A stretch of DNA of 60,060 nt. Source: Rubrivivax sp. GTDB lineage: Bacteria; Pseudomonadota; Gammaproteobacteria; Burkholderiales; Burkholderiaceae_C. The notes below the pieces were generated by a model. That model saw only the letters and a list, made by a program, of their open reading frames with translations, made no database searches and was not told where the DNA came from. Positions 50,201-59,031 of this stretch are shown here, piece by piece. The stretch's first letter is position 1. The number at the start of each line of letters is the position of its first letter. Location of the stretch: NCBI GenBank assembly GCA_016789865.1, contig JAEUPC010000109.1, positions 1 through 60,060 of the forward strand, written 5' to 3'. The position numbers and the translations under genes are program-made.

Positions 50201-52042
50201 GCCGATGCCGCATCGGCCTTCGAAGCCGTGGGGCCGGGCCGCTGGCGGGTTCGCGCCGATTCGGCCCCAGACCTCGAGCGGCTCATGGACGCAGCCACTG
50301 CGCCCGCGCCGCTGGCCGGCATCGTGCACCTGTGGGGGCTGGCCGCCGGGCCGCGGGACACCGCCGCTACATCCGCGGCCACATCCGCGGCCACATCCGC
50401 GAGCGCGCCCGTTTGGCCGCTGCCGCCCCACGAGCCGCACTACGACGGCCTGGTGGCACTCGCCTGCGTGCTGCCCGACCTCGGCGAGGATCAGCGGCTG
50501 CGCTGCCTGCACGTCACGCTCGGCGCCGAGTCGGTGCTGGGCGAGCCGGTCGCCAATCCGCACCATGCCGTCGCGCTCGGAGCGGTGCTGACGCTGCCCA
50601 GCGAGATGCGCGGGCTGGCGATGCGCTCGATCGACCTTGCGGGCGCCGGCGCGGCGCGACCGCTTGACATCCCCACGGCTGCGCAGGCAATCGCCGAAGA
50701 GGCCCTGCTCGACGACATCGAACCCCGCGTGGCCTACCGGTCGGGCCTGCGGTGGGTGCGCCGGCACGAGCGACTGGCTTTGCCTGCCACTGCCACGGGC
50801 AGCCAGGGCGCACACAGGTTGCCGCTGCGCGAGCGCGGCTGTTATCTCATCACCGGCGGGCTGGGCGGCATGGGCTTGGCCATCGCCCGCTGGTTAGCCG
50901 AGCGCTGCCGCGCACGGCTGGTGCTGGTTTCGCGCCGGCCGCTGCCGGCCCGCGACGAGTGGGCCACGTTGTTGGCCAACGCGGGCACCGATCCGCAGCT
51001 GCGCAACGCCCTCATCGCCATCCGGCAGGCCGAAGCCGCCGGCGGCGAAGTGCTCGTCGTGGGCGCCGACGCTGCCGACCTCGCCGCCATGAGCGCGGCG
51101 CTGGCCGCCGCCAAAGCTCGCTTCGGCCCGCTGCATGGCGTGTTCCATGCCGCCGGCGTGGCCGGGCGCGGCGTGGTCGCCCGCCGCGCCACCGCGGCCG
51201 ACGCGCGCGCGGTGCTGGCCCCCAAGCTCGGCGGGCTGCGCGTGCTGCAAGACCTGCTGGGCGACACCGAACTCGATCTGATGGTGCTGATGAGCAGCGT
51301 CAACACCATCCTGCCCGCCGCCGGCGCCTGCGACTACGCGGCGGCCAACGCCGCGCTCGAGGCCTTCGCCGACAGCGCCGCGCGCCCCGCGGGCTGGCAC
51401 CAGGTGGTGGCGATCCGCTGGGGCGCCTGGCGCGACGTGGGCATGGCCGCCCACCTGCGCGTACCCGAAGAGCGGCGCGCGGGCTGGGCCGCACATCTGG
51501 CCGGTGCCATCGGCGCCGATGCGGGCGTGGAAGCGCTGGGCCGCGTGCTGGCCTCGCGCCGGCGCCACGTGGTGGTGGAAACCTACGATGTCGTCCAGGC
51601 CCTGGAGCACCTGCGCCGCCCGGCCCACGCTGCGCCGGAGCCAGGCCCCAGCTCCGGAGCCAACTCCACGGACAGCTCCGCGGCCGGCCAAGCGGCAGCC
51701 GGCGCGCCCGCCGTATCGGGCCCCGCGACCGAACGCCCGGCGCTTTCGACTTCCTTCGAGGCCCCGCAAGACGAGCGGGAGCGGCGCCTCGCGACCATCT
51801 GGGAGAACGTGCTGGGCATCCGCGGCATCGGCGTCAACGACGACTTCTTCGAGCTCGGCGGCCATTCGCTGATGTTCACGCGCGTGCTGGCGCTGGTCGA
51901 CGAGAGCTTCGGCACAAGGCTGCCGCTGCGCGAAGTGTTCGATGCATCGACCATCCGCCTGCTGGCCGGGCGCCTGCCCGACACGCCGTCGCCCGGTGGC
52001 GCCGCCGGTGACGGGCAGGCACGCGAGGTGCTCGAGATCTGA
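47219..52042 (+). CDS. Type I PKS module 8: KS-AT-KR-carrier, terminal, no thioesterase
   Basis: 1607 aa from the ATG at 47219, which overlaps the NRPS end by 23 bases; an ATG at 47258 is an alternative. The KS has VQTACSTSLVAVH (Cys191) in place of DTACSSSL, the pattern of KS domains that accept peptidyl chains in NRPS-PKS hybrids. The AT has GHSLGELVAA (Ser636) and HAFHSAMM (732 onward), malonyl-type. A structural half-KR leads to the KR (TGGLGGMG near 1207; MSS with Ser1360; Tyr1373), which lacks an LDD motif, so it looks A-type-like. The carrier domain has FFELGGHSL (Ser1550) and is PCP-like in sequence. The protein ends about 58 residues later with no TE, reductase or C domain. The predicted step is malonyl extension of glycyl thioester and ketoreduction, giving a 4-amino-3-hydroxybutyryl unit. 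Confidence 0.92.
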   Translation: MSPRPPADIDGSPMPPDAIAIVGMAGRFPGAASLEDFWRLVAEGVEVLEEVSEADLDAAGIAQALRRHPQFVRRGTFLQGAEDFDAGFFGYAPREAQVLDPQQRVFLECAWEALEHAGYAAGSQGIPESVAVYAGAGMHSYLVAQVLRNPALAEAVGGYQLMLGSDKDFLATRVSYKLGLKGPSMSVQTACSTSLVAVHVACRALQRGECDMALAGGVSILFPQRGGYLYQEGMIFSPDGRCRPFDAAAQGTRAGAGAGVVVLKRLDQALADGDTVHAVIRGIAVNNDGAAKAGYTAPSIDGQVEVIATAQALAGVGPETITYLEAHGTATPLGDPIEVAALKQAFDGGGTPAGHCALGALKANIGHLDAAAGVAGLIKTTLALAHREWPPLVNFERPSAALGLTGSPFTVPVHLVPWQTPAGVPRRAGVSSFGIGGTNAHAVLEEAPIVPAEAEPAPGPHLLVWSAKTATALQAAGQRLAEHLVAQPHLSLADAAFTLQVGRQAFGHRSMVVVRDRAHALQALAEPAHGGVVSGQHEGAARPVAFLLSGQGSQHTGMGHELYEREPLYRAAVDECAEVLQPLLDADIREIMFSPAQATRLTETRFAQPALFVTEVALARLWLAHGIAPAAMLGHSLGELVAAQLAGVLSLADALALVAARGRLMQAQPTGRMAAVLLDAAELATWLGDGVELAAANAPGLSTVAGPAAAVDALVARMERAGIQTRPLQTSHAFHSAMMEPAMAPLRQVVRGLRLSPPKVPFLSNVTGTWITDAQAVSPDYWAEHLRRPVQFEAGLRALSQRLPQAVLLEVGPGQALIAMARGCLGDRPAHAAPLLATSLPKASDARTAGQAWLETLGRLWLAGCAIDWPVPQRGEGNPRPPRRVPLPTYPFERQRYTVVAAPGAALPAAPGAAAGGLASAARAGARAHVTRSSHIDDWFYAPTWARDDSVALAGPATAVAAAEAPRWLVLGQCDELTDAVVGALAARGLSTLRADAASAFEAVGPGRWRVRADSAPDLERLMDAATAPAPLAGIVHLWGLAAGPRDTAATSAATSAATSASAPVWPLPPHEPHYDGLVALACVLPDLGEDQRLRCLHVTLGAESVLGEPVANPHHAVALGAVLTLPSEMRGLAMRSIDLAGAGAARPLDIPTAAQAIAEEALLDDIEPRVAYRSGLRWVRRHERLALPATATGSQGAHRLPLRERGCYLITGGLGGMGLAIARWLAERCRARLVLVSRRPLPARDEWATLLANAGTDPQLRNALIAIRQAEAAGGEVLVVGADAADLAAMSAALAAAKARFGPLHGVFHAAGVAGRGVVARRATAADARAVLAPKLGGLRVLQDLLGDTELDLMVLMSSVNTILPAAGACDYAAANAALEAFADSAARPAGWHQVVAIRWGAWRDVGMAAHLRVPEERRAGWAAHLAGAIGADAGVEALGRVLASRRRHVVVETYDVVQALEHLRRPAHAAPEPGPSSGANSTDSSAAGQAAAGAPAVSGPATERPALSTSFEAPQDERERRLATIWENVLGIRGIGVNDDFFELGGHSLMFTRVLALVDESFGTRLPLREVFDASTIRLLAGRLPDTPSPGGAAGDGQAREVLEI
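50369..50401 (+). repeat. 12-base tandem repeat (2.75 copies) in PKS module 8 linker
   Basis: ACATCCGCGGCC is repeated in frame and codes for a TSAA linker series between the half-KR strands. Copy-number change would keep the frame. Confidence 0.75.
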
Positions 52043-52092
52043 CGAAGCCGTGAACGAGCCTCGCCGGCGTTCGCTTCGTGTAGGCTGCGCCG

Positions 52093-52443
52093 ATGATTCC
52101 CTCGTTGACCTTGAGCCAGGCCTGGGCGGTGCTTTCGGCGGCCATCGTGCTGGAAGTGGCCGGCACCACCTGCATGCGCCTTTCCGAAGGCTTCTCGCGC
52201 CTCACACCTTCGGTGCTGATCTTCGTCTTCTACGCCGGCTCGTTTGCGCTCAACACCATCGTCATCCGGGTGCTCGGCTTGTCGGTGGTGTATGCGGTGT
52301 GGTCGGGCGTGGGCACGGTGCTCACTGCGCTGATCGGCTTTCTTTACTTCAAGGAGCCGGCCACGGCGATGAAGCTGGTGTGCATCGGGCTCATCGTCAT
52401 CGGCGTGATGGGGCTGCACTCGGCCTCGCGGCTGCCGGCCTGA
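52093..52443 (+). CDS. Small multidrug resistance (SMR/EmrE-type) transporter
   Basis: 116 aa with four hydrophobic segments. Glu21 lies in AIVLEVAGTTCMRLSEGF, the position of the essential membrane Glu of EmrE, and VVYAVWSGVGTVLTALIGF matches the conserved third-helix region with its Trp. SMR proteins work as dimers in the inner membrane, exchanging protons for lipophilic cations or guanidinium-like compounds. The gene starts 50 bases after the last PKS gene on the same strand and may read through from it. A role in resistance to the cluster product is possible, but SMR genes are also ordinary chromosomal genes, so cluster membership is uncertain. Confidence 0.88.
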   Translation: MIPSLTLSQAWAVLSAAIVLEVAGTTCMRLSEGFSRLTPSVLIFVFYAGSFALNTIVIRVLGLSVVYAVWSGVGTVLTALIGFLYFKEPATAMKLVCIGLIVIGVMGLHSASRLPA

Positions 52444-52453
52444 GCCCGTACGG

Positions 52454-52507
52454 CCGGTGCGGCCGGTGCGGCCCGGGTGGCCGGTGCGGCCCGGGTGGCG
52501 CCCGGGC
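52454..52507 (+). repeat. 18-base tandem repeat (2.5 copies) running into a GC hairpin
   Basis: CCGGTGCGGCCCGGGTGG occurs at 52463-52480 and 52481-52498, preceded by a half copy at 52454. The last copy runs into an inverted repeat, GCCCGGG-TGGCG-CCCGGGC (52489-52507), a 7-bp stem. It lies 11 bases after the SMR stop and could end that transcript, although no T-run follows. Confidence 0.6.
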
Positions 52508-52582
52508 ACACAGCCCCCGAGGCGATTGCCGCTGGGGCGCGCCGGTGTAAGGTCGCACCCCCTGCGCCGAACGACCCCGCGG

Positions 52583-53206
52583 ATGAGCCCCAACGAGATC
52601 TCCCTCGCGCGCTACCGCCGGCGCGCCGCTGGCTACGACGCCTCGGCCGAGTTCACGATGCCGCTGCGGCTGCGCACGATCGCGCTGCTGGCGTTGGCGC
52701 CCGGCGACGTGGTCATCGACGTCGGCGCGGGCACCGGCTTGAGCTTCGCGCCGCTGTTGGCCGCCGTGGGCGAGCGCGGGCGCGTGCTGGCCTTCGAGCA
52801 CAGCCCCGAGATGTTCGAGCAGGCCACCGAGCGCATCGCCCGAGCGGGCTGGGGCGAGCGGGTGCACCTGCAGCGCGCGCGCGCCGAAGAGGTGGTGCTG
52901 CCGCAGCCGGCCGACGCGGTGCTGTTCAACTATGTGCACGACATCAGCCGCATTCCGGCGGCGGTGGACAACGTGATGCGCCAGGTCAAGCCCGGCGGCC
53001 GCGTGGCGATGGCCGGCATGAAGTTCTTTCCCTGGTGGACCGGGCCGCTGAACCTGCTGGCCTGGGCCAAGAACCGGCCCTACAACGCGCTGGCGGCCGA
53101 CCTGTGGCGGCCGTGGGACCATGTGCAGCCGTGGTGCGAAGGCTTCGAGCGCCGCAGCACCCAATTCGGCATGGGCTACATTGCGCACGGAAGAAGGCGC
53201 CGTTGA
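52583..53206 (+). CDS. Class I SAM-dependent methyltransferase (substrate unknown)
   Basis: 207 aa from the ATG at 52583. It opens with SLARYRRRAAGYDASAEF, followed by the SAM-binding motif VIDVGAGTGLSF (about 46-57), the acidic FEHSPEM after strand beta2 and VKPGGRVAMAG after beta4, as in Methyltransf_11/25 proteins. It carries no substrate-recognition signature that I know. It is too short and too different to be EgtD, the histidine methyltransferase normally paired with EgtB, although egtB follows 130 bases downstream. It could act on a polyketide hydroxyl or on an unrelated small molecule. The start was chosen because upstream sequence is low-complexity repeat DNA. Confidence 0.8.
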   Translation: MSPNEISLARYRRRAAGYDASAEFTMPLRLRTIALLALAPGDVVIDVGAGTGLSFAPLLAAVGERGRVLAFEHSPEMFEQATERIARAGWGERVHLQRARAEEVVLPQPADAVLFNYVHDISRIPAAVDNVMRQVKPGGRVAMAGMKFFPWWTGPLNLLAWAKNRPYNALAADLWRPWDHVQPWCEGFERRSTQFGMGYIAHGRRRR

Positions 53207-53322
53207 CCACGGGCGCAAGACGCAGCGGGTGGCCACCCCGCCGCCCGGTGGAAAACGAGGCCGTGCGACGAAGCGAAATCTCCGGCCCGCTGGCGCGACT
53301 CAGCGGGACGAGAGGCACGACA

Positions 53323-53328
53323 GAGGAG
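53323..53328 (+). promoter_or_regulatory. Ribosome binding site of egtB
   Basis: GAGGAG lies 8 bases before the ATG at 53337 and is among the clearest Shine-Dalgarno matches in the window. It decides the start against longer in-frame upstream options. Confidence 0.65.
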
Positions 53329-53336
53329 CCTGCGCC

Positions 53337-54722
53337 ATGGTTGTTTCCCAAGCCCAACGCCCGCCCGGCCGCGGCGCCGCTTCACCTTCCGCCGCCCCGG
53401 CAGACGCGCTGCTGCGGCGCTACCGGGCAGTGCGCGCCGGCACGATGGCGCTGGCCGCGCCGCTTTCGGAGGCCGACTGCCAGGTGCAGTCGATGCCCGA
53501 CGCCAGCCCCACCAAGTGGCATCTGGCGCATGTGACCTGGTTCTTCGAGACCTTCGTGCTCGAGCGCTTCGAGCCGGAGTTCCGGCCGCACCACGCGGCC
53601 TTCCGCGTGCTCTTCAACAGCTACTACCACGGTGTGGGCGACCAGCACCCGCGGCCGCAGCGCGGGCTGGTGACGCGGCCCGGCCTGGCCGAGGTGAAGG
53701 CCTACCGCGCGGCGGTGGACGAGCGCATGGAAGCGCTCTTGGCCGGTCCGCTGGCCGACGAGGCGCATCGGCAGATCGCCGAGCTGGTGGAACTCGGGCT
53801 GCAGCACGAGCAGCAGCACCAGGAGCTGATCCTCACCGACATCAAGCACCTGCTGGGTTGCAACCCGCTGGCCCCGGTGTACCGATCGGCCTGGCCGCTG
53901 GCCGCGGTGGCGCCGCTGCCGCACGGCTGGGTGGGCTTCGATGGCGGCTTGGTGCAGATTGGCCACGGTGCCGAAAAGAACGAGGACGGCACCGGCAGTG
54001 AGCGCTTCGCCTTCGACAACGAAACGCCGCGCCACGCCGTGCACTTGCGCCCTTATGCGCTGGGCAACCGGCTGGTCACCCACGGTGAATGGCTGCAGTT
54101 CGTGGCAGCCGGCGGCTACGCCGAACCACGCTGGTGGCTCTCGGCCGGCTGGGACTGGGTGCGCACGAACCGCATCGAAGCGCCGATGTACTGGCGCCGG
54201 CGCGAAGGCAGCGCCGGCCATCATGGCTGGACCGCCTTCACGCTGCATGGCGAGGCACCGCTGGACCCGCACACGCCCATCGTCCACATCAGCCTGTACG
54301 AAGCCGACGCCTACGCGCGCTGGCGCGGCGCCGAAAGCGGCGTGCCGCTGCGCCTGCCCACCGAGGCCGAGTGGGAACACGCCGCGCAGTGCCATGAGGC
54401 GGCGGCGATGCGCCAGGCCAACTTCGTCGAAAGCGGCGCGCTGCACCCGATGCCGGTGCCGGCGCCGCAGCCTGGCGTGCCGATGCAGCTGTTCGGCGAC
54501 GTGTGGGAGTGGACAACCTCGTCGTACCAGGGCTACCCGGGCTTCCGCCCCTGGGCCGGCGCGGTGGGTGAATACAACGGCAAGTTCATGATCAACCAGT
54601 ACGTGCTGCGCGGCGGCTCGTGCGCCACGCCGCGCGAACACATCCGCACCAGCTACCGCAACTTCTTCCCTGCCGATATCCGCTGGCAGTTCAGCGGCAT
54701 GCGGCTGGCGCGCGACCTGTGA
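53337..54722 (+). CDS. egtB: EgtB-type iron-dependent sulfoxide synthase (ergothioneine biosynthesis)
   Basis: 461 aa. The N-terminal DinB-like domain has WHLAHVTWFFETF (His62, His65) and QHEQQHQELILTDIKH (His157, His161), which supply the three-His iron site. The C-terminal FGE-sulfatase domain includes HGWVGFDGG, VTHGEWLQF, RLPTEAEWEHAA, LFGDVWEWTTSSY and GGSC near the end. EgtB couples trimethylhistidine (hercynine) to a thiol donor with O2, forming the C-S bond in the cytoplasm. Length and domains match EgtB and not OvoA, which has an extra C-terminal methyltransferase. No egtD, egtA or egtC lies next to it in this window. The preceding small methyltransferase does not look like EgtD, so either egtD is elsewhere or the substrate differs. 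Confidence 0.88.
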   Translation: MVVSQAQRPPGRGAASPSAAPADALLRRYRAVRAGTMALAAPLSEADCQVQSMPDASPTKWHLAHVTWFFETFVLERFEPEFRPHHAAFRVLFNSYYHGVGDQHPRPQRGLVTRPGLAEVKAYRAAVDERMEALLAGPLADEAHRQIAELVELGLQHEQQHQELILTDIKHLLGCNPLAPVYRSAWPLAAVAPLPHGWVGFDGGLVQIGHGAEKNEDGTGSERFAFDNETPRHAVHLRPYALGNRLVTHGEWLQFVAAGGYAEPRWWLSAGWDWVRTNRIEAPMYWRRREGSAGHHGWTAFTLHGEAPLDPHTPIVHISLYEADAYARWRGAESGVPLRLPTEAEWEHAAQCHEAAAMRQANFVESGALHPMPVPAPQPGVPMQLFGDVWEWTTSSYQGYPGFRPWAGAVGEYNGKFMINQYVLRGGSCATPREHIRTSYRNFFPADIRWQFSGMRLARDL

Positions 54723-54742
54723 AGTGCCGGGGCGCGCGGCCC

Positions 54743-54750
54743 GGAGAAGG
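54743..54750 (+). promoter_or_regulatory. Ribosome binding site of the YHS-domain protein gene
   Basis: GGAGAAGG ends 10 bases before the ATG at 54761 and supports that start. Confidence 0.5.
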
Positions 54751-54760
54751 ACGAGAACGA

Positions 54761-55561
54761 ATGACGCCAGGCGACGATCGATTGCGACCTCTGCCCCGGT
54801 CCGAATGCCGATCCCGCGCCGCCGCTGACGCGCCGCGCGAGGCTCACTCACACCAGCAAGCAGGGCGGCACAAAGGCCGGCGCCGGTTTCTCGAGGCCGG
54901 CGCCGCGGGGCTGGCCACGGCGGCCGGCCTGGCTGCGCCGCTGCTGCTGAGCGGCTGCGGCGCGCCGCCGGTGGCCCCCAATGCGCCGGTGCAGCCAGAC
55001 AGCCCCAACGACGGCCCGTTTCGCACCACCACACAGGGCACTCACCAGCGCGTGATGCTGGAGGGCCACGACGCGGTGGCGTACTTCGCGCGCCGCGCCG
55101 CGATCGCCGGCCAGCCGGGCATCACCTCCAACCATCGCGGCGTGACGTGGCTGTTCGAAAGCGAGCAGAACAGGGCCGAGTTCGAGCGCAGCCCGGGCAA
55201 GTACATGCCGCAGTTCGGCGGCTTCTGCAGCAACGGCATCAACTACGCCATCCCGTGGGGCGGCGGCGGCGCCGAGAACAGCTGGCGCATCTACCGCGGC
55301 AAGCTGTATGTCTTCGGCGGCCAGAAGGCGCGCGACCACTTCGAGATGGACATCGAGACCAACCTCAAACGCGCTCACCACTACTGGAACGTCGAGGTGG
55401 CCGGCAGCAACGCGCTGCTCACCCGCTCGCTGCGGCTGGTGCTGCGCGTGCCGCACTACAAGAGCGACGCGGCCTTGCAGGCCGAGTGGGAAGCACTGCG
55501 CGCTGCCGGCAAGCTGCCGGTGATGCCGGGCCAGCCGCAGGTGGTGCCCAGCGGGCTGTAG
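54761..55561 (+). CDS. YHS-domain protein with Tat-like signal and lipobox
   Basis: 266 aa. A long polar N-region leads to RRRFLEAGAAGLATAAGL, a twin-arginine-type signal, and then LLLSGCG, a lipobox with Cys66. The mature part has VMLEGHDAVAYFARRAA, GVTWLFESEQNRAEFERSP and KYMPQFGGFCSNGI, which is the YHS fold found in metal-handling or uncharacterised periplasmic proteins. The remainder has YRGKLYVFGGQKARDHFEMD. Function is unknown; an exported, possibly folded metal-binding lipoprotein is likely. It starts 38 bases after egtB on the same strand and may be co-transcribed with it. The unusually long region before the twin arginines leaves the start somewhat open, but the ribosome binding site supports it. 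Confidence 0.75.
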   Translation: MTPGDDRLRPLPRSECRSRAAADAPREAHSHQQAGRHKGRRRFLEAGAAGLATAAGLAAPLLLSGCGAPPVAPNAPVQPDSPNDGPFRTTTQGTHQRVMLEGHDAVAYFARRAAIAGQPGITSNHRGVTWLFESEQNRAEFERSPGKYMPQFGGFCSNGINYAIPWGGGGAENSWRIYRGKLYVFGGQKARDHFEMDIETNLKRAHHYWNVEVAGSNALLTRSLRLVLRVPHYKSDAALQAEWEALRAAGKLPVMPGQPQVVPSGL

Positions 55562-55596
55562 CCGGGCCGCGCCGCGCGCATGCCGCACGCAGAGCT

Positions 55597-55609
55597 CGCC
55601 CCTCGGGCG
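55597..55609. other. Short GC stem-loop in the convergent gap between the YHS and patatin genes
   Basis: CGCCC-CTC-GGGCG gives a 5-bp stem in the 107-base gap between two convergent stop codons. The location fits a bidirectional end of transcription, but the stem is short and has no T-run. Confidence 0.2.
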
Positions 55610-55668
55610 GCGAACCACTCGTCCATCCGAGGGCGCGGCTGTGCCTGCGCACAAGCCCTGCTCGAGCC

Positions 55669-56556
55669 TCAGCGCGCGGCGTGCAGCGCGCGCAGCTCGG
55701 CGGCGCGCGCCATCGTGTCGCCGTAGCCGGCCGCGATGGCGCGCTCGCGGAACTCGCGCGACAAGCTCACCCAGTAGCCGAAGTCGGGCTTGAGCACCAG
55801 GTCGGCGTGGCGCGCGTCGGCGGCCACCAGCGCCTGCTTCTTCAGGTCGCCCTCGCGGTAGCGGGCCGCGGCCGCCGGGGCGCGCTCGACGTGCGCGCTG
55901 GCGTCGACGGCCAGCACGCGCACCGCCCCCAGCCGCCGCGCGATGCGCACCGGCAGCGGCGCCACCGCGTCGGCATCGACGTAGGTTTCACCGCGGATGC
56001 GCACCGGCGCGAAACGGCCTTCGATGGCTGCCGAGGCCTGCACCGCCAGGCCGATGTCGCCAGCGGTGAAGGCCACCGCGACACCATCGTGCTGGCGCGC
56101 CGCCACGCTGGCGAAGGCGATCGGCAGGCGCTCGATGCGCGACTGCTGCGCCTGCTCACGCACGAGCTCGGCCACCGGCGCACCGCTGAAGCGCTCGGCA
56201 CTGCCCAGCGCCAGGCGGGCCACCGACAGCGGGTTGAGCGTCAGCGCGAGAACTTCGATATCCGCGGCGGCGCGGCCCGCCGCGCGCAACCCGCCCACCA
56301 CCGCGCCAACCGACGCGCCGACGATGAGGTCGGGGGCCAGGCCGAGTTCGTCGAGTGCGCGCAGCACCCCCACGTGCACGAAGCCGCGTGGCCCGCCCGA
56401 GCTGAGCACCCAGGCCGTGCCCACGGTGCGGGCCAGCGGCAAGGCCCGCGGAGCGTCTTCGCCGCTGTGGTCGGCGTCGGGTGAGAAGGTGCAGCCGGGC
56501 AGGGCCGCGGCCAGCCCCAAGCCCGCACCTGCCGCGACGAAGCCGCGTCGCGACAT
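55669..56556 (-). CDS. Patatin-like phospholipase family lipoprotein
   Basis: 295 aa from the ATG at 56556, chosen because it puts MSRRGFVAAGAGLGLAAALP in place as a twin-arginine-type signal followed by a Cys (Cys22) lipobox. A TTG at 56601 would add 15 residues. The catalytic core shows the oxyanion loop SSGGPRGFVHVG, the nucleophile elbow GASVGA (Ser82) and the dyad Asp in YVDADAV (Asp194 or Asp196; the usual form is DGG/DGA). The RssA-like patatin family hydrolyses lipid acyl esters. The product is expected to be anchored in the envelope. It is convergent with the YHS gene and lies upstream of nothing related to the PKS cluster, so it is probably chromosomal housekeeping. Confidence 0.83.
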   Translation of the reverse strand: MSRRGFVAAGAGLGLAAALPGCTFSPDADHSGEDAPRALPLARTVGTAWVLSSGGPRGFVHVGVLRALDELGLAPDLIVGASVGAVVGGLRAAGRAAADIEVLALTLNPLSVARLALGSAERFSGAPVAELVREQAQQSRIERLPIAFASVAARQHDGVAVAFTAGDIGLAVQASAAIEGRFAPVRIRGETYVDADAVAPLPVRIARRLGAVRVLAVDASAHVERAPAAAARYREGDLKKQALVAADARHADLVLKPDFGYWVSLSREFRERAIAAGYGDTMARAAELRALHAAR

Positions 56557-56662
56557 CGGTGTGCCGGCGCCGCGGTGCTGGAAGAACTCGTGATCCACCA
56601 AGTCACCCAGGGCGCGCCGGCCGGAACATCACGCGGGCCGGCGGCGCCGGCACCTGGGCCGC

Positions 56663-57973
<1,311 letters not shown>

Positions 57974-57992
57974 GACCTCGAGCCTTTCTTGA

Positions 57993-58292
57993 TCAATGGG
58001 CGGGCGCCGTCGGCAGCGGGCGGCGGCGCAGCAGCGCCAGCACCTCACGCACCTCGGGCGTGTCGATGTCTTCCGAGAGGCCCTGCAGTTCCTTGCGCGC
58101 GAGCAGCAGGTCCAACAGGTCGTTGTCAGCCAGGCTCATCAGGGTCTCGAGCCCCGTTGCCATGCTGACGGTGATCGTCTCCTCGTGAACGCGAAAGAAG
58201 CGCTCGATGAACAGGTCGTTTTCCAGCAGCCCGCGGCGGCAGCGCCACTTCAGGCGACTGAGCGAACGTTCGTCGAGACGCTCGGTGTTCAT
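57993..58292 (-). CDS. sdhE: Succinate dehydrogenase flavinylation factor SdhE
   Basis: 99 aa. [18 protein letters not shown] contains the conserved RGxxE motif of the DUF339/SdhE family. The protein promotes covalent attachment of FAD to SdhA. Its place between sdhB and gltA is the usual betaproteobacterial order, 12 bases from sdhB. Confidence 0.95.
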   Translation of the reverse strand: MNTERLDERSLSRLKWRCRRGLLENDLFIERFFRVHEETITVSMATGLETLMSLADNDLLDLLLARKELQGLSEDIDTPEVREVLALLRRRPLPTAPAH

Positions 58293-58304
58293 GCCGGCGG
58301 CGCT

Positions 58305-59009
58305 TCAGACGGTCCGGCGGACCATCAGCTCCTTGATCTTGCCGATGGCCTTGGTGGGGTTCAGCCCTTTCGGGCACACGTCCACGCAGTTCATGATCGT
58401 GTGGCAGCGGAAGAGCCGATAGGGGTCTTCGAGGTTGTCCAGCCGCTCGCCGGTGGCCTGGTCGCGGCTGTCGGCGATGAAGCGGTAGGCCTGCAAGAGG
58501 CCCGCCGGGCCGACGAACTTGTCCGGGTTCCACCAGAAGCTGGGGCAGCTGGTGCTGCAGCTGGCGCACAGGATGCACTCGTACAGCCCGTCGAGCTCGT
58601 CGCGCTCCTCGGGCGACTGCAGCCGTTCCTTCTCGGGCGGCGGCGTGTCGTTGACGAGGTAGGGCTTGATGCTGTGGTACTGCTTGAAGAACAGCGTCAT
58701 GTCCACGATCAGGTCGCGGATCACCGGCAGCCCCGGCAACGGCTTGAGCACGATGGTGCCCGGCAGCGTGCGCAGGTTGGCCAGGCAGGCCAGGCCGTTC
58801 TTGCCGTTGATGTTCATGGCGTCGGATCCGCACACGCCTTCGCGGCAGCTGCGGCGGAAGCTCAGCGTGGGGTCCTGCGCCTTGAGTTTCATCAGCGCGT
58901 CCAGCAGCATGCGCTCGCTGCCGTCCAGCTCGACGGTGTAGGTCTGCATCCGCGGCTTCTCGTCCTGGTCGGGGTCGAAGCGGTAGATCTGGAAGGTACG
59001 ACTGGTCAT
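58305..59009 (-). CDS. sdhB: Succinate dehydrogenase iron-sulfur subunit
   Basis: 234 aa. The 2Fe-2S ligands are in SCREGVCGSDAM and the following GLACLANLR. The 4Fe-4S and 3Fe-4S clusters are held by ECILCASCSTSCPSFWW and CHTIMNCVDVCPKGLNP. The subunit passes electrons from SdhA FAD to ubiquinone at the inner membrane (complex II). The gene lies 22 bases after sdhA and 12 before sdhE in one operon. Confidence 0.97.
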   Translation of the reverse strand: MTSRTFQIYRFDPDQDEKPRMQTYTVELDGSERMLLDALMKLKAQDPTLSFRRSCREGVCGSDAMNINGKNGLACLANLRTLPGTIVLKPLPGLPVIRDLIVDMTLFFKQYHSIKPYLVNDTPPPEKERLQSPEERDELDGLYECILCASCSTSCPSFWWNPDKFVGPAGLLQAYRFIADSRDQATGERLDNLEDPYRLFRCHTIMNCVDVCPKGLNPTKAIGKIKELMVRRTV

Positions 59010-59031
59010 GGGCGAACGGTGCTGATTTGGA

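Noticed and set aside
50700-52042. Tetramic acid formation by Dieckmann cyclisation at the end of the line
   Set aside because: The terminal KR has intact Ser1360 and Tyr1373, which should remove the beta-ketone needed for this cyclisation; kept only as a fallback if that KR is inactive.
52583-53206. Could this methyltransferase be EgtD, partner of the adjacent egtB?
   Set aside because: At 207 aa it is much shorter than EgtD (around 320 aa) and lacks EgtD-type substrate motifs; it looks like a general Methyltransf_11/25 protein.
53337-54722. OvoA (ovothiol synthase) in place of EgtB
   Set aside because: OvoA has an extra C-terminal methyltransferase domain; this protein ends right after the FGE-sulfatase domain.
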